Assembly (NCBI GenBank): GCA_017307755.1
Contig: JAFKGQ010000009.1
Span: 248,001 to 312,000 of the forward strand
From: Chitinophagaceae bacterium
Lineage (GTDB): Bacteria; Bacteroidota; Bacteroidia; Chitinophagales; Chitinophagaceae
Direction of reading: 5' to 3'
DNA: 64,000 nt
The translations under genes and the position numbers were made by a program. Below the pieces are notes generated by a model. The model was given only the letters and a program-made list of their open reading frames with translations, had not been told where the DNA came from and searched no databases. Below are positions 9,301-17,178 of the stretch, piece by piece. Positions within the stretch are counted from its first letter, which is position 1. Each line of letters begins with the position of its first letter.

Positions 9301-9501
9301 CTTTGTCTGACCCAGGTGCGGATGTTGCCGGATGTATTGCCGGATAGCCGTCTCTCCGTCCTGGAGACGCTGGCGATAGGTGGCGTCTGTCTGCAGACGA
9401 TAGTGATGAACGTCATCAAATCCGCAGATGGCCTGGGAAAAGGAGACGTTGCTCAGGAGCAGCATTATGGTGGTAGCAAGCAGTAAGTAGATGTTTTTCA
9501 T
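6310..9501 (-). CDS. Secreted M43-type metalloprotease with Calx-beta domain and T9SS sorting domain
   Basis: The 1063-residue product starts best at the ATG ending at 9501, because MKNIYLLLATTIMLLLSNVSFSQ (read as two parts) is a clear signal peptide; the frame is open 16 codons further up. The catalytic motif HEIGHAFNLYH near residue 250 is the HExxHxxxxxH zinc site of the M43 (cytophagalysin) family. A Calx-beta-like domain ending in SFTIRDND lies near residues 380-510. A fibronectin-like stretch with LYWTTTSEDNTKRFGIERS precedes a type A T9SS sorting domain in the last 80 residues. It is probably exported through the type IX system and digests extracellular protein. No partner gene is adjacent. 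Confidence 0.88.
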   Translation of the reverse strand: MKNIYLLLATTIMLLLSNVSFSQAICGFDDVHHYRLQTDATYRQRLQDGETAIRQYIRQHPHLGQTKPIIVDKAGAPATPLSGPLYTIPVVVHIVHTGGAVGSIYNPTDAQVQGAIDYLNAVYNGTWPGTTGAGDLQIQFVLAKRDPNCNPTTGIDRTDGSGIANYVSGGVIPQGSSGPGTDEVNIKNLIRWDPTQYYNIWIVNKILGQDGTAGQFIAGYAYFPVPFDPLRDGTVMLATQMVAGQKTLPHEIGHAFNLYHPFQGSADKNTCPPHPNNDCSLDGDQVCDTDPISENISAGIVDFTCRSTSTVNPCATPAGTTYSPNTESNYMNYTNCFTLFTPGQKARMLASAATSRASLATSLGGTATNAGSSQCPPKINFEISSDQATETTAATSGCRAYKDYTYNMIIGNTPSAAAIVTLNVNAGSTAKKGLDFDITTNGSFASPSQTLTFPAGSMTSQSFTIRIYDDASVNGTRSFTLSFTVNNGGGDAVAGDGKPTLSFTIRDNDAAPIPTSSTGTASLGSAAFGIPDAPFNGQLASQRTQFLYTASELTAAGLPAGPITGIGLQIASKASIRAYTNLNIKIGTSIANYLVNSGVFNQGSGMTVVKTLSSYNTTTGWNNFTFDTPFTWDGSSNLVVEICYDNGSAAAGDGMDAIACYSGDGGSSSQGNIFYKSNVTCAQSFGSSVAGYGGGTKPIARFSYPINATVVQTVLNSSSQQYLGPNADLYFYDQSNGQLMARIQNLTGYDYGCTQVVIDRQGTSASQFWNNNTANYLMNKTFRVLPANNNPAGSYNITLYYTKPEVDGWIAATSQSLNNVQIVKVTNQISNVTPANPTGGGAVVIGAPTISTLGTNTALTYNFTTGFSGFGAGVPDVPLPISLLDFEGLLQQQNIVLYWTTTSEDNTKRFGIERSYDGITFQNIGYVDAAGNSTTTLRYTFTDIAVPHDKNYYRLKEIDQDEKFTYSKIILVDGALPGNPFTVSPSPFTTGVDIVLDKTPESRTSIRLLDMTGRILLRKDNAGFAQDRIHLDLSGLSLPAGIYLLEVRTGSNTYITKIVKARP

Positions 9502-9601
9502 TTGGTAAGGGAAGGTATATAATGTAATTAAATAACGTGACGGCGCCAAGGGATATTTGCATCGCCATTAAATATATTAAAAATTTACGTTAATTTTCGA
9601 C

Positions 9602-11419
9602 ATGCTAATACTGGGAATTTCGGCGTTTTTTCACGATGCCGCCGCTGCACTCATAAAAGATGGAGAGATCATTGCCGCCGCCCAGGAAGAACGATTTACA
9701 AGGATCAAGAATGACGCTGCTTTTCCCCTGAATGCCATTCAAAGCTGTCTGGATATGGGCTGGGTTTCTCCGGACGAGCTGGATGCAGTCGTGTTCTATG
9801 ACAAACCCCTGTTAAAACTGGAAAGGATACTGGAGTCATATCATGCGCGGGTCCCGTGGGGATGGCGCTCTTTTCTCACTTCCATGCCTGTGTGGATGAA
9901 GCAAAAAATGATGCTGAAAAAAGTGATCCGGGATGAGATGGCGCAACTGCCTGGCTGTGATAAGAAAAAGCTCCGGCTCTTATTTTGCGAGCATCATTTA
10001 TCCCATGCCGCCAGCGCTTTTTATGCTTCTCCCTATACGGAGGCTGCCATTCTCACGATAGATGGCGTAGGGGAGTGGGCGACAACCTCGATAAGCGCCG
10101 GTAAGGGCCGGGAGATCCGTATGTTAAAAGAGATACGGTTCCCCCATTCATTAGGCTTGTTATACAGCAGCTTTACCTATTACTGCGGATTCGAGGTCAA
10201 TGCGGGAGAGTACAAGCTGATGGGGCTTGCCCCATATGGAGACACAGGTTCGGAAGAATTCCTCCGATTTAAACGACTGATCAGTGAAAAGCTTATCACT
10301 GTATATGAGGATGGGTCGTTCGTGCTGCATCAGGAATATTTCAATTATATATCCGGGCTAAGGATGGTGCATGAAAAGAAATGGGAAGCGTTGTTTGGAT
10401 TCCCGCGTCGTACACCGGAAAGCAGTATCGAGCGTTGTCATTGCAATCTGGCGCTGGCCATCCAAAAAGTGACGGAGGAGATCGTCCTGAAGCTGGCGGC
10501 TACTGCCCGAAACATTACCGGCCTAGACAATCTTTGTCTGGCGGGCGGTGTCGCATTGAACTGTGTAGCAAATGGAAAGATACTCGATACGGAGTTGTTC
10601 AGGAACCTGTATATCCAACCGGCCGCGGGAGATGCGGGCGGGGCTGTAGGCGCTGCACTCGCTGCCTATCATCTCTATTTTGAGCAGGAGAGACAGGCTG
10701 AACCCTGGGACCTGATGAAGAATGCTTATCTGGGTCCCAGCTTTGGCATAGAGAGGGTGAGGAAAACACTACGGCTGAATAAAAGCGTCTGGAAGGAATA
10801 CGATGATACCGAGGAGTTGTTATCTCTGGTAGCGCGCTCGCTGAAGGAGAAGAAGATCGTAGGCTGGTTCCAGGGAAGGATGGAGTTTGGTCCGCGAGCA
10901 TTGGGTAGCAGAAGTATCCTGGCCGATGCTTCAGACCCCGATATGCAGCGGAAGCTGAACCTGAGCATCAAATACAGGGAAGGGTTCCGGCCCTTTGCGC
11001 CGGTGTGCAGGATAGAACATGCCGGTCGTTATTTTGGTCTGAAGATCCCGTCGCCCTATATGCTGTTGACCCGGCGGCTGTGCAGCGAGTTTTGGAAAGC
11101 TCTGCCGGAAGAGTATGCGGCATTGGGTATGCGGGAAAAGCTGGCGGTTGTACGGAGCTCTTTCCCATCTGTGACCCATGTGGACCTGTCGTGCCGGGTA
11201 CAGACCGTGACAAAGGAAAGCAATTACAAATTGTGGCGGCTGTTGTGCGTTTTTGAATCCCTTACGGGAGAGGGGCTGCTGATCAATACGAGCTTTAATG
11301 TGCGGGATGAGCCCATCGTGTGCAGACCGGAAGATGCGTACCATTGTTTTATACATACGGAAATGGACATGCTGGTGATGGATAATCTCGTGCTTTTTAA
11401 GGAAGATCAACCAAAATGA
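9602..11419 (+). CDS. Carbamoyltransferase of the NodU/CmcH (SxtI) family
   Basis: The 605-residue protein has the full family length. The N-terminal ASKHA-fold domain opens with MLILGISAFFHDAAAALI and includes the metal-binding histidines in CEHHLSHAASAFYASPY near residue 135 and the phosphate loops DGVGEW and LAGGVALNC. The C-terminal domain carries EFGPRALGSRSILADA. Members transfer a carbamoyl group from carbamoyl phosphate to hydroxyls of sugars, antibiotics or toxins. The next two genes encode DUF5989 and SxtJ proteins, the companion pair seen with this enzyme elsewhere, so the three probably act together. The acceptor is not evident from the neighbourhood. Confidence 0.9.
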   Translation: MLILGISAFFHDAAAALIKDGEIIAAAQEERFTRIKNDAAFPLNAIQSCLDMGWVSPDELDAVVFYDKPLLKLERILESYHARVPWGWRSFLTSMPVWMKQKMMLKKVIRDEMAQLPGCDKKKLRLLFCEHHLSHAASAFYASPYTEAAILTIDGVGEWATTSISAGKGREIRMLKEIRFPHSLGLLYSSFTYYCGFEVNAGEYKLMGLAPYGDTGSEEFLRFKRLISEKLITVYEDGSFVLHQEYFNYISGLRMVHEKKWEALFGFPRRTPESSIERCHCNLALAIQKVTEEIVLKLAATARNITGLDNLCLAGGVALNCVANGKILDTELFRNLYIQPAAGDAGGAVGAALAAYHLYFEQERQAEPWDLMKNAYLGPSFGIERVRKTLRLNKSVWKEYDDTEELLSLVARSLKEKKIVGWFQGRMEFGPRALGSRSILADASDPDMQRKLNLSIKYREGFRPFAPVCRIEHAGRYFGLKIPSPYMLLTRRLCSEFWKALPEEYAALGMREKLAVVRSSFPSVTHVDLSCRVQTVTKESNYKLWRLLCVFESLTGEGLLINTSFNVRDEPIVCRPEDAYHCFIHTEMDMLVMDNLVLFKEDQPK

Positions 11420-11471
11420 TGGCCGAAGCACAGACGGAAAATTAAGTATTTTTGATAACTAAAGTACTCGT

Positions 11472-11621
11472 ATGGAATTCTTAAGGGATCTTTGGCTTTT
11501 CCTGAAAGAGCGGAAAAAATGGTGGCTGCTGCCACTTATCATCGTGATCGTGCTGGTGACCGTACTTGTTGTATTGGGCGGCTCCACGGCATTGGCCCCT
11601 TTTATTTATTCGCTCTTCTAA
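11472..11621 (+). CDS. DUF5989 small membrane protein (SxtK-like)
   Basis: This 49-residue ORF starts at the ATG at 11472 and ends at TAA 11619-11621. It begins MEFLRDLWLFLKERKKWWLL, continues with one hydrophobic segment of about 20 residues rich in Val, Leu and Ile, and ends with ALAPFIYSLF. The pattern of an amphipathic LRDLWLFLKERKKWW head, one membrane span and an APFIY tail is that of DUF5989. It lies 52 bases after the carbamoyltransferase and 6 bases before the SxtJ gene. TATTTTTG at 11447-11454 could be a -7 box, but no -33 box is seen. Confidence 0.88.
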   Translation: MEFLRDLWLFLKERKKWWLLPLIIVIVLVTVLVVLGGSTALAPFIYSLF

Positions 11622-11627
11622 CGAAAT

Positions 11628-11993
11628 ATGTCTGTGCAATACAAATCGAAAGAGACCGTCCTGGTCATTACGGTGGGATTCCTCGCTTTATACATGATCT
11701 TCAAGGTCAGGGTCTTTTTGTCATTAGCCCTGATCATTGGTCTTGCCGGCATATTATCCTCATGGCTCAGTGAAAAGATCCATTTTTTTTGGACCAGGCT
11801 TTCCCTTCTGCTTGGAACGGTGAGCAATGGAATATTGCTGACGTTGGTCTTTTTCCTGGTGCTTACTCCGGTGGGGTTGTTCAGGCGACTGTTGAAAAAA
11901 AATAATATGACCAGGATCGCCAGGGGCCAGCAAAGCAATTTTACGGACAGGGATCATTCCTTTACGAAGCAGGATCTGGAGAAAACCTGGTGA
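11628..11993 (+). CDS. SxtJ-like membrane protein
   Basis: The 121-residue product has three predicted membrane segments (about residues 10-28, 29-47 and 62-85) and a polar C-terminal tail. Size, hydropathy and position after a carbamoyltransferase and a DUF5989 protein identify it as SxtJ-like, a family of unknown function first named in the saxitoxin cluster. It starts 6 bases after the DUF5989 stop, so the two are surely cotranslated. Its last 32 bases overlap the 3' end of the convergent acyltransferase gene. Confidence 0.8.
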   Translation: MSVQYKSKETVLVITVGFLALYMIFKVRVFLSLALIIGLAGILSSWLSEKIHFFWTRLSLLLGTVSNGILLTLVFFLVLTPVGLFRRLLKKNNMTRIARGQQSNFTDRDHSFTKQDLEKTW

Positions 11994-13119
11994 GCCGGGG
12001 CCCCAGCCATTTGTCCCTCAGCCTGAGAAAAGGGCGTTCAACCACCTGATGAAGGGCCCATCCTCCCAATACTGAGACGCCCGTGCATATCCAGAAAGAA
12101 ACATAGCTGTCGTTGCCTATACCATAGGGAGTAAGGACCTCGTGGGTGAGATGGATCAGTTGTTTGTGGGTGAGATAAATGGAATAGGAGAGGACGGCGA
12201 TCCATCTGGTAAGGGATGAAGCATGCCGATAGAGAATACAGGAAGGACTGAGCGCTGCCAGCACGAGCAGACCGTAGGCCAGGGATATCAGCGGGAAGCC
12301 GTATATGGCGCCTTTGAAAGTATATTGCTCTTCATCATGTGTAATCCACCAGGCGGCTGCGGTCAGCAATATCCCGCTGATCAACCAGCTGTTGCCATAG
12401 CGGGTGATCTTTTGCCATATAGCGGGACGGAAGTGATACAGGGCCGCGAGGGACAGGCCGGCCAGTAGTCCATCCAGGCGGGTGTAGGTGGGATAATAAA
12501 TGTAGCAATAGTAGGCGCTGCCAAAGCTTTGCCCACTGTCTATGAGCGGCTGGATAAAATGATGCCAGCTCCAGATGCGGAGGATGAAACCGGTCAGGAA
12601 TAAGGCGGGCAGGAGGAAGGGGAGTCTTTTTTTGCGTTGCATGCATGCGATGCCGGCCATGATGAAGAGGGGCAGCACGAGATAGAATTGCTCTTCGATG
12701 CATAGTGACCAGGCATGCGAGAAGGCGCCCCTTGTTTTGATGTCAAGCCCGAAGTTCTGTGTAAAGGTAAGGAAGCGCCAGAGGGGCGGCAGTTCGCTGC
12801 GTTCCTTGAATCCGGGGATAGCAAAATACAGTAGCACTACTATAAGGTACGCGGGGATGATACGAAAAAAGCGTTTGAAGTAAAATTCTCCATAAGAGAT
12901 GGGTTCGCTGCGGGCCATCCTGCCGAAGAGCTGACCTCCGATGAGATAACCGCTTAATACAAAGAAGAGGTCCACACCGGTCCATCCAAAGCTGCCTATT
13001 TCGTCCATATGCGGCGGATGTCCGAAGAGACGGTAATGATAAACGAACACGAGTATGATCGCAAGGGCGCGTATATGGTCCAGACCTGCCAGGCGGCCGG
13101 GGGAAGAACTTGTCAGCAT
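11962..13119 (-). CDS. Membrane acyltransferase, OafA/YrhL type (Acyltransferase 3)
   Basis: The 385-residue protein has about ten membrane segments. It shows the family motifs LDHIRALAIILVFVYHY at the N-terminus with the catalytic-type His, KRFFRIIPAYL near residue 85, and SHAWSLCIEEQFYLVLPL near residue 140. Such enzymes move acyl groups, often acetyl, onto surface sugars or small molecules across the inner membrane. It is convergent with and overlaps the SxtJ-like gene by 32 bases. Joint action with the carbamoyltransferase in glycan or metabolite decoration is possible but rests only on proximity. Confidence 0.87.
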   Translation of the reverse strand: MLTSSSPGRLAGLDHIRALAIILVFVYHYRLFGHPPHMDEIGSFGWTGVDLFFVLSGYLIGGQLFGRMARSEPISYGEFYFKRFFRIIPAYLIVVLLYFAIPGFKERSELPPLWRFLTFTQNFGLDIKTRGAFSHAWSLCIEEQFYLVLPLFIMAGIACMQRKKRLPFLLPALFLTGFILRIWSWHHFIQPLIDSGQSFGSAYYCYIYYPTYTRLDGLLAGLSLAALYHFRPAIWQKITRYGNSWLISGILLTAAAWWITHDEEQYTFKGAIYGFPLISLAYGLLVLAALSPSCILYRHASSLTRWIAVLSYSIYLTHKQLIHLTHEVLTPYGIGNDSYVSFWICTGVSVLGGWALHQVVERPFLRLRDKWLGPRLTRFSPDPAS

Positions 13120-13294
13120 GGAAATCGGAAAATATGTATATATTATTGTTAGTCAATGATTAATAGGTGTTTTTTCTGAATATGGCATTGTTAAGATGCT
13201 GTTAACGGGCAAGAAGAGATTAAATTTTTGAGCTCCCTGTCGTTCAGATATAAAATTAAAAACCCTTTTTTTAAAAACCACTAAAAGCACCAAC

Positions 13295-13888
13295 ATGAAA
13301 AGACACATTATTTTGTTTGCCTTTGCGCTGCTTGCATGCAGCTTTATGGCCAATGCTCAAAGGGCTGCCCATATCAAACATGATATTCATCATGACCGGC
13401 AGGATATCCACCAGGACCGGAAGGACATTCATCAGGACCGGAAGGATATCGGCAACGATAAGAAGGATATTGCCGGTGATAAATCCGATCTCCACCAGGA
13501 CCGGAAGGATGCAGCCGCCGACAGGAAGGATCTCAGAAAGGACAATGCGGATATCAGCAAGGATAAGGCGGACCTTTCTGCTGACCGGAAAGAGCGGAAT
13601 GAGGATGTAAAGGACCACAATTACGGCGCGGCCAAGCAGGAACAAAAGGACATCAATGCAGACAAGCGGGACCTGGCCACGGACAGGACTGACAGGAACA
13701 ATGACCGCAAGGACCTGCATCAGGACCGGAAAGACATCGGCCATGACAAGAAGGACCTTCACAATGACCGCAAGGACCTTTCGAAAGACAGGAAAGATCT
13801 GGGCAAAGACAAGTCCGATCTTAAAAAAGACAAGCAGGACCTGAAAGATGACAAGCAGGATCTGAAGAAGACAACCGGCAATCAATAA
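13295..13888 (+). CDS. Secreted highly charged heptad-repeat protein
   Basis: The 197-residue product begins with a signal peptide (about residues 1-22, ending FMANAQ). Nearly all the rest is a 7-residue repeat, D-(R/K)-x-D-(I/L)-x-x, for example DRKDIHQ, DKKDIAG and DRKDLSK. There are about 11 copies, a short break around DHNYGAAKQEQ, and about 10 more. Each heptad has only one strong hydrophobic position, so it should form a long charged helix rather than an ordinary coiled coil. The repeats also recur at DNA level (gaccggaaggac). The function is unknown; a periplasmic spacer or ion-binding role is conceivable. A terminator follows at 13907. It has no enzymatic motif. Confidence 0.85.
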   Translation: MKRHIILFAFALLACSFMANAQRAAHIKHDIHHDRQDIHQDRKDIHQDRKDIGNDKKDIAGDKSDLHQDRKDAAADRKDLRKDNADISKDKADLSADRKERNEDVKDHNYGAAKQEQKDINADKRDLATDRTDRNNDRKDLHQDRKDIGHDKKDLHNDRKDLSKDRKDLGKDKSDLKKDKQDLKDDKQDLKKTTGNQ

Positions 13889-13906
13889 GTCCTTACTACT
13901 ACCCCG

Positions 13907-13937
13907 GGGCCTGCCTTTACGGCGGGCCCTCTTTAAA
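13907..13937 (+). terminator. Terminator after heptad-repeat gene
   Basis: GGGCCTGCC (13907-13915) pairs with GGCGGGCCC (13921-13929) with one G-T pair, and TCTTTAAAT follows. It ends just before the next gene at 13946, separating the two units. Confidence 0.65.
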
Positions 13938-13945
13938 TCATCCCG

Positions 13946-14839
13946 ATGAAACAACTACACGTAGCCACAATAGCTGTGGTCTGTCTGTTCTGTTTTGCTC
14001 AGACGGTGACGGGCCAGGACAGCAGCAGAGCGGAGACTTCAGCGCATAAGCATTCCTATTTCGAAGCTTCCCTGAGTTATCAAAGCGATAATGTCTATCT
14101 CGGCAGAAAGGATTCTGCATCGTTACCTTATTACACTCCCATGTTGACGTACTATCACAAGTCGGGTCTTTATTTTTCGGCTGCGGCATCTTATCTGCAT
14201 AATTCGACGGATCAGCGGGTGGATGTGGTGACCCTGGAGGGCGGGTATGATTATACAGTGGGGAAGTATGGGGGTGAAATTTCCTTTTCGAAATACTTCT
14301 ACAATAGCCAAAGTACCAGCGTCACTTCGGGTATAACGGGTTCGCTATCCTATCGGAGCGAATATGATCTTGGATTTGTCGAACCCAGCATTACGTTGGG
14401 GCTGGACCTTGGTCCGAAAACCGACTTTCAGGGAGCTTTTGAGTTGGAGCATACCTTCGCGGCATTTGACGACAAACTGGAGATCACGCCATCGATGACA
14501 GCGAACGGCAGTACGCTGAATTTTTACGACAATTACTATAAGACCCGCCGGTTCAAGCGGCGGAAAGGGCAGAAGACGGTGTCGGGTACCGTGGATATTA
14601 CGGGTACAGTACCGGATGCGGGGAGCTTTAGGATACTGGATTATGAGCCGGGGCTGTCCCTCAAGTATATTGCGGGCAGGTTCAGCTGTAGCTTTACTCC
14701 CGTCTATGCGATCCCTGTCCATCCGGCGGTGCTGGATATTCATGCTGTCTATTCCACGGGTAGCACCGTCAATAAGACCGTGACTGAAAAACTGGAGAAC
14801 AGTTTTTTCTGCACTATAGGGATGACCTATAAATTTTAA
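13946..14839 (+). CDS. Probable outer-membrane beta-barrel protein, unknown family
   Basis: The 297-residue protein has a signal peptide (MKQLHVATIAVVCLFCFAQ, cleaved near TVTGQ). It continues as alternating-hydrophobic strands with aromatic girdles such as KSGLYFSAAASYLHN and YGGEISFSKYFYNSQ, and ends in F after SFFCTIGMTYKF, the usual terminal strand of a barrel. I do not recognise a specific family. It resembles the many small Bacteroidota barrels of unknown role. It stands alone between the heptad-repeat gene and the convergent thr operon, with no visible terminator between it and thrC. Confidence 0.7.
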   Translation: MKQLHVATIAVVCLFCFAQTVTGQDSSRAETSAHKHSYFEASLSYQSDNVYLGRKDSASLPYYTPMLTYYHKSGLYFSAAASYLHNSTDQRVDVVTLEGGYDYTVGKYGGEISFSKYFYNSQSTSVTSGITGSLSYRSEYDLGFVEPSITLGLDLGPKTDFQGAFELEHTFAAFDDKLEITPSMTANGSTLNFYDNYYKTRRFKRRKGQKTVSGTVDITGTVPDAGSFRILDYEPGLSLKYIAGRFSCSFTPVYAIPVHPAVLDIHAVYSTGSTVNKTVTEKLENSFFCTIGMTYKF

Positions 14840-14858
14840 AATGCAAGGATGGGTGCGA

Positions 14859-16157
14859 TCATGCCGACAGCAGGATGTTTTTTAACTGTTGAAAATCGGG
14901 ATTGATCTTTATACTTTGTTTTTTACGACCCAACAAATTTTTAATGGTGTCGGGTATGAGCACTTTTTCACCTGTCTCCTTTTCCACCGCATCGTAAAAT
15001 TTTACCGGGTGGGCTGTTTCCAGGAAGAAGCCTTTTTCGCCGGGATGTTCTGCCAAGAACCTTTCCAGGGCGAGAAAGCCTACTGCTCCATGCGGATCGG
15101 GGAGGTAGTGATACTTCCTGTAGACGTCGCGTATCGTTCTACGGGTTTCTTCGTCCGTGATGCTGTAGCTGGTCATTACTTTTTTCAGGGAGGTGAACTC
15201 ATGGTGAAATATTTCCAGGATGCGGACGAAGTTGCTTGGATCACCTACATCCATGGCATTGGAAAGAGTAGGGGTGGAGGGTTTGGGAATATAGGTCCCT
15301 GTCTGTAAATAGGAGGGGACTATGTCGTTGGCGTTGCAGGCTGCGATGAAATGTCGTGCGGGGAGTCCTGAGCGGTGAGCCAGGAGTCCTGCGCAGATGT
15401 TACCGAAATTGCCGCTGGGGACGCAGATGACGGGAGGGTGATCTTTATCCGCCCACTCGCGGTAGGCAAAGAAATAATAGAACTGCTGGGGCAGCCAGCG
15501 TGCGACATTGATAGAATTGGCGGAGGTAAGGAATAATGCCCGGATGAGATCCGGGTCAGCAAAGGCCGTCTTTACCATCCGTTGGCAGTCATCGAAGGTG
15601 CCGCCGACTTCCAGGGCGGAGATGTTCTTTCCCAATGTGGTGAGCTGTAGTTCCTGTACGCTGCTGACCTTTCCGGAGGGGTAGAGGATAACGACATTTA
15701 CGCCCGGCACATCATAGAATCCGCTGGCAACTGCGCCTCCCGTATCTCCGGATGTGGCTACCAGGACTGTCACTGGCTGGCTTTGATCCTTTACGAAGTA
15801 TCCGAGACAGCGGCTCATGAAGCGGGCTCCGACGTCCTTGAAGGCGAGGGTGGGGCCATGGAATAATTCCAGTGAGCTGATGTCACCCGTGACGGGCACC
15901 AGGGGGAAATTGAAATTAATCGTTTCGGATATGATGCGTTCGAGCTCTTTTTCCGGGATGGTGTCGCCTATGTATGGCCGGATGACCCTGATCGCTATTT
16001 CTTCGTGAGAGAGGGAAGTTATGTTTGTTATAAGGTCCGCAGGAAGGGCGGGTATCTTTTCGGGGAAATAGAGCCCTTTATCCGGGGCCTGTCCTTTTAT
16101 CGTAGCTTCTTTAAAGCTGACCTTAGCGGAGGGATTATTTAGGCTGTAATAGTTCAT
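14859..16157 (-). CDS. thrC: Threonine synthase
   Basis: The 432-residue protein converts O-phosphohomoserine to threonine with pyridoxal phosphate. The PLP lysine is in LFHGPTLAFKDVGARFMSR near residue 110, and the phosphate-binding region ATSGDTGGAVASGFY follows. Length and the N-terminal MNYYSLNNPSAKVSFKEA fit the bacterial type. Its start codon overlaps the stop of thrB (shared base 16157), so translation is coupled. It is the last gene of the thrA-thrB-thrC unit on the minus strand. Confidence 0.96.
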   Translation of the reverse strand: MNYYSLNNPSAKVSFKEATIKGQAPDKGLYFPEKIPALPADLITNITSLSHEEIAIRVIRPYIGDTIPEKELERIISETINFNFPLVPVTGDISSLELFHGPTLAFKDVGARFMSRCLGYFVKDQSQPVTVLVATSGDTGGAVASGFYDVPGVNVVILYPSGKVSSVQELQLTTLGKNISALEVGGTFDDCQRMVKTAFADPDLIRALFLTSANSINVARWLPQQFYYFFAYREWADKDHPPVICVPSGNFGNICAGLLAHRSGLPARHFIAACNANDIVPSYLQTGTYIPKPSTPTLSNAMDVGDPSNFVRILEIFHHEFTSLKKVMTSYSITDEETRRTIRDVYRKYHYLPDPHGAVGFLALERFLAEHPGEKGFFLETAHPVKFYDAVEKETGEKVLIPDTIKNLLGRKKQSIKINPDFQQLKNILLSA

Positions 16158-17074
16158 TATAATGGTTTTACACCTTCATGGTTGATGGTGGTGACATAAA
16201 TGTGATGATCGAGGCCGATGTGGCCGTATATGTCCTTCATGACCTGTCCTATTTTTTCGGCTGTGGGTTTGTCCTTGCTGAGCATGAAGATAGAGGGGCC
16301 TGATCCGGAGATCCCTCCGCCCAGTGCGCCTGCCTCTTTACATTGGGTCTTGACCTGGTCGAACCCGGGTATCAGCATGCTGCGGACGGGCTCGATGATC
16401 ACGTCTTCCAGCGATCGGCCGATCAGTTCGTAGTCGTTCTTCATAAAGCCTGCCACAAGGCCTGCGATGTTTCCCCATTGCCGGATGGCGTCCTTCAGGA
16501 GCACCTCCTTACGGAGGATCTGGCGTGCATCAGCCGTGCGGACTTCTATCTGGGGGTGTACGACGGTGACGTGCAGGAGAGGGGCGGGTATCGATACGAT
16601 GTCCAGGGGGAAGATGGACCTGATAAGGGTGATGCCGCCATAGATACAGGGGGCGATGTTGTCGGCGTGTTTGACACCGGAGGCTACTTTTTCGCCGAAC
16701 ATGGCAAAGCGGACGAGGTCTTCCTTTGAGAAAATATTTCCCAGCAGGTGATTGGCCGCTACCACGGCTCCTGCCGCGCTGGCGGCGCTGCTGCCAACTC
16801 CGCTGCCGGGCTTGATCTTTTTGTGGATAATGACTTCGAAGCCGACGGGTTTTTTCAATTCTTCCTGCATCGCCAGCAAAGGGGCCCCGGCTGTGTTTTG
16901 TGCGGGGTCGGTGGGGAGTGGGAAGCCGTCGCGGCTGCTGATACGGATGACGGGATCGTCCAGCAGGCGTACATCCATGATGTCATAGGGTTCTTCCAGG
17001 GCCATTCCGAGCACGTCGAAGCCGCAAACCAGGTTGGCTACGGTGGCGGGGCATTTTATGGTGATTTGGTTCAT
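16157..17074 (-). CDS. thrB: Homoserine kinase
   Basis: The 305-residue protein is a GHMP kinase that phosphorylates homoserine. The ATP loop PGSGVGSSAASAAGAVVAAN lies near residue 90, and the C-terminal GALGGGISGSGPSIFML carries the third GHMP motif. It is preceded by a 104-base spacer after thrA that is filled by three hairpins and overlaps thrC by one base. The function in threonine synthesis is secure from the motifs and the operon. Confidence 0.95.
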   Translation of the reverse strand: MNQITIKCPATVANLVCGFDVLGMALEEPYDIMDVRLLDDPVIRISSRDGFPLPTDPAQNTAGAPLLAMQEELKKPVGFEVIIHKKIKPGSGVGSSAASAAGAVVAANHLLGNIFSKEDLVRFAMFGEKVASGVKHADNIAPCIYGGITLIRSIFPLDIVSIPAPLLHVTVVHPQIEVRTADARQILRKEVLLKDAIRQWGNIAGLVAGFMKNDYELIGRSLEDVIIEPVRSMLIPGFDQVKTQCKEAGALGGGISGSGPSIFMLSKDKPTAEKIGQVMKDIYGHIGLDHHIYVTTINHEGVKPL

Positions 17075-17105
17075 TTGTGTGAAATTTATTTGCTGGTTTA
17101 TGTAA

Positions 17106-17178
17106 CCGCCGGGGGCCAGGCCCCCCGGCTATCAATTCGCTCATTATTGTCCTTCGGACAGCCGGCCTGTGGCCGGCT
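17106..17178 (-). repeat. thrA-thrB spacer hairpins, including double-hairpin copy B
   Basis: Reading the transcript, the thrA stop (17179-17181) is followed at once by AGCCGGCC-ACA-GGCCGGCT (17178-17160), then TGTCC-GAA-GGACA (17160-17148) and AATAATGA. This is copy B of the double-hairpin family. Further down, GCCGGGGGGCC (17129-17119) and GGCCCCCGGC (17117-17108) form a third very stable stem with one bulged base. No T-run follows, so these are not obvious terminators; RNA processing or stability roles are possible. Confidence 0.7.

Noticed and set aside
13380..13880. Regular DNA repeats resembling a CRISPR array
   Set aside because: The repeats are in-frame heptad codons with a 21-base period and no unique spacers.
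13271..13954. 227-codon hydrophobic frame antisense to the heptad-repeat gene
   Set aside because: Its LLVxxVLPV repeats are the mirror of the Asp/Lys repeats on the plus strand, which has the signal peptide and terminator.
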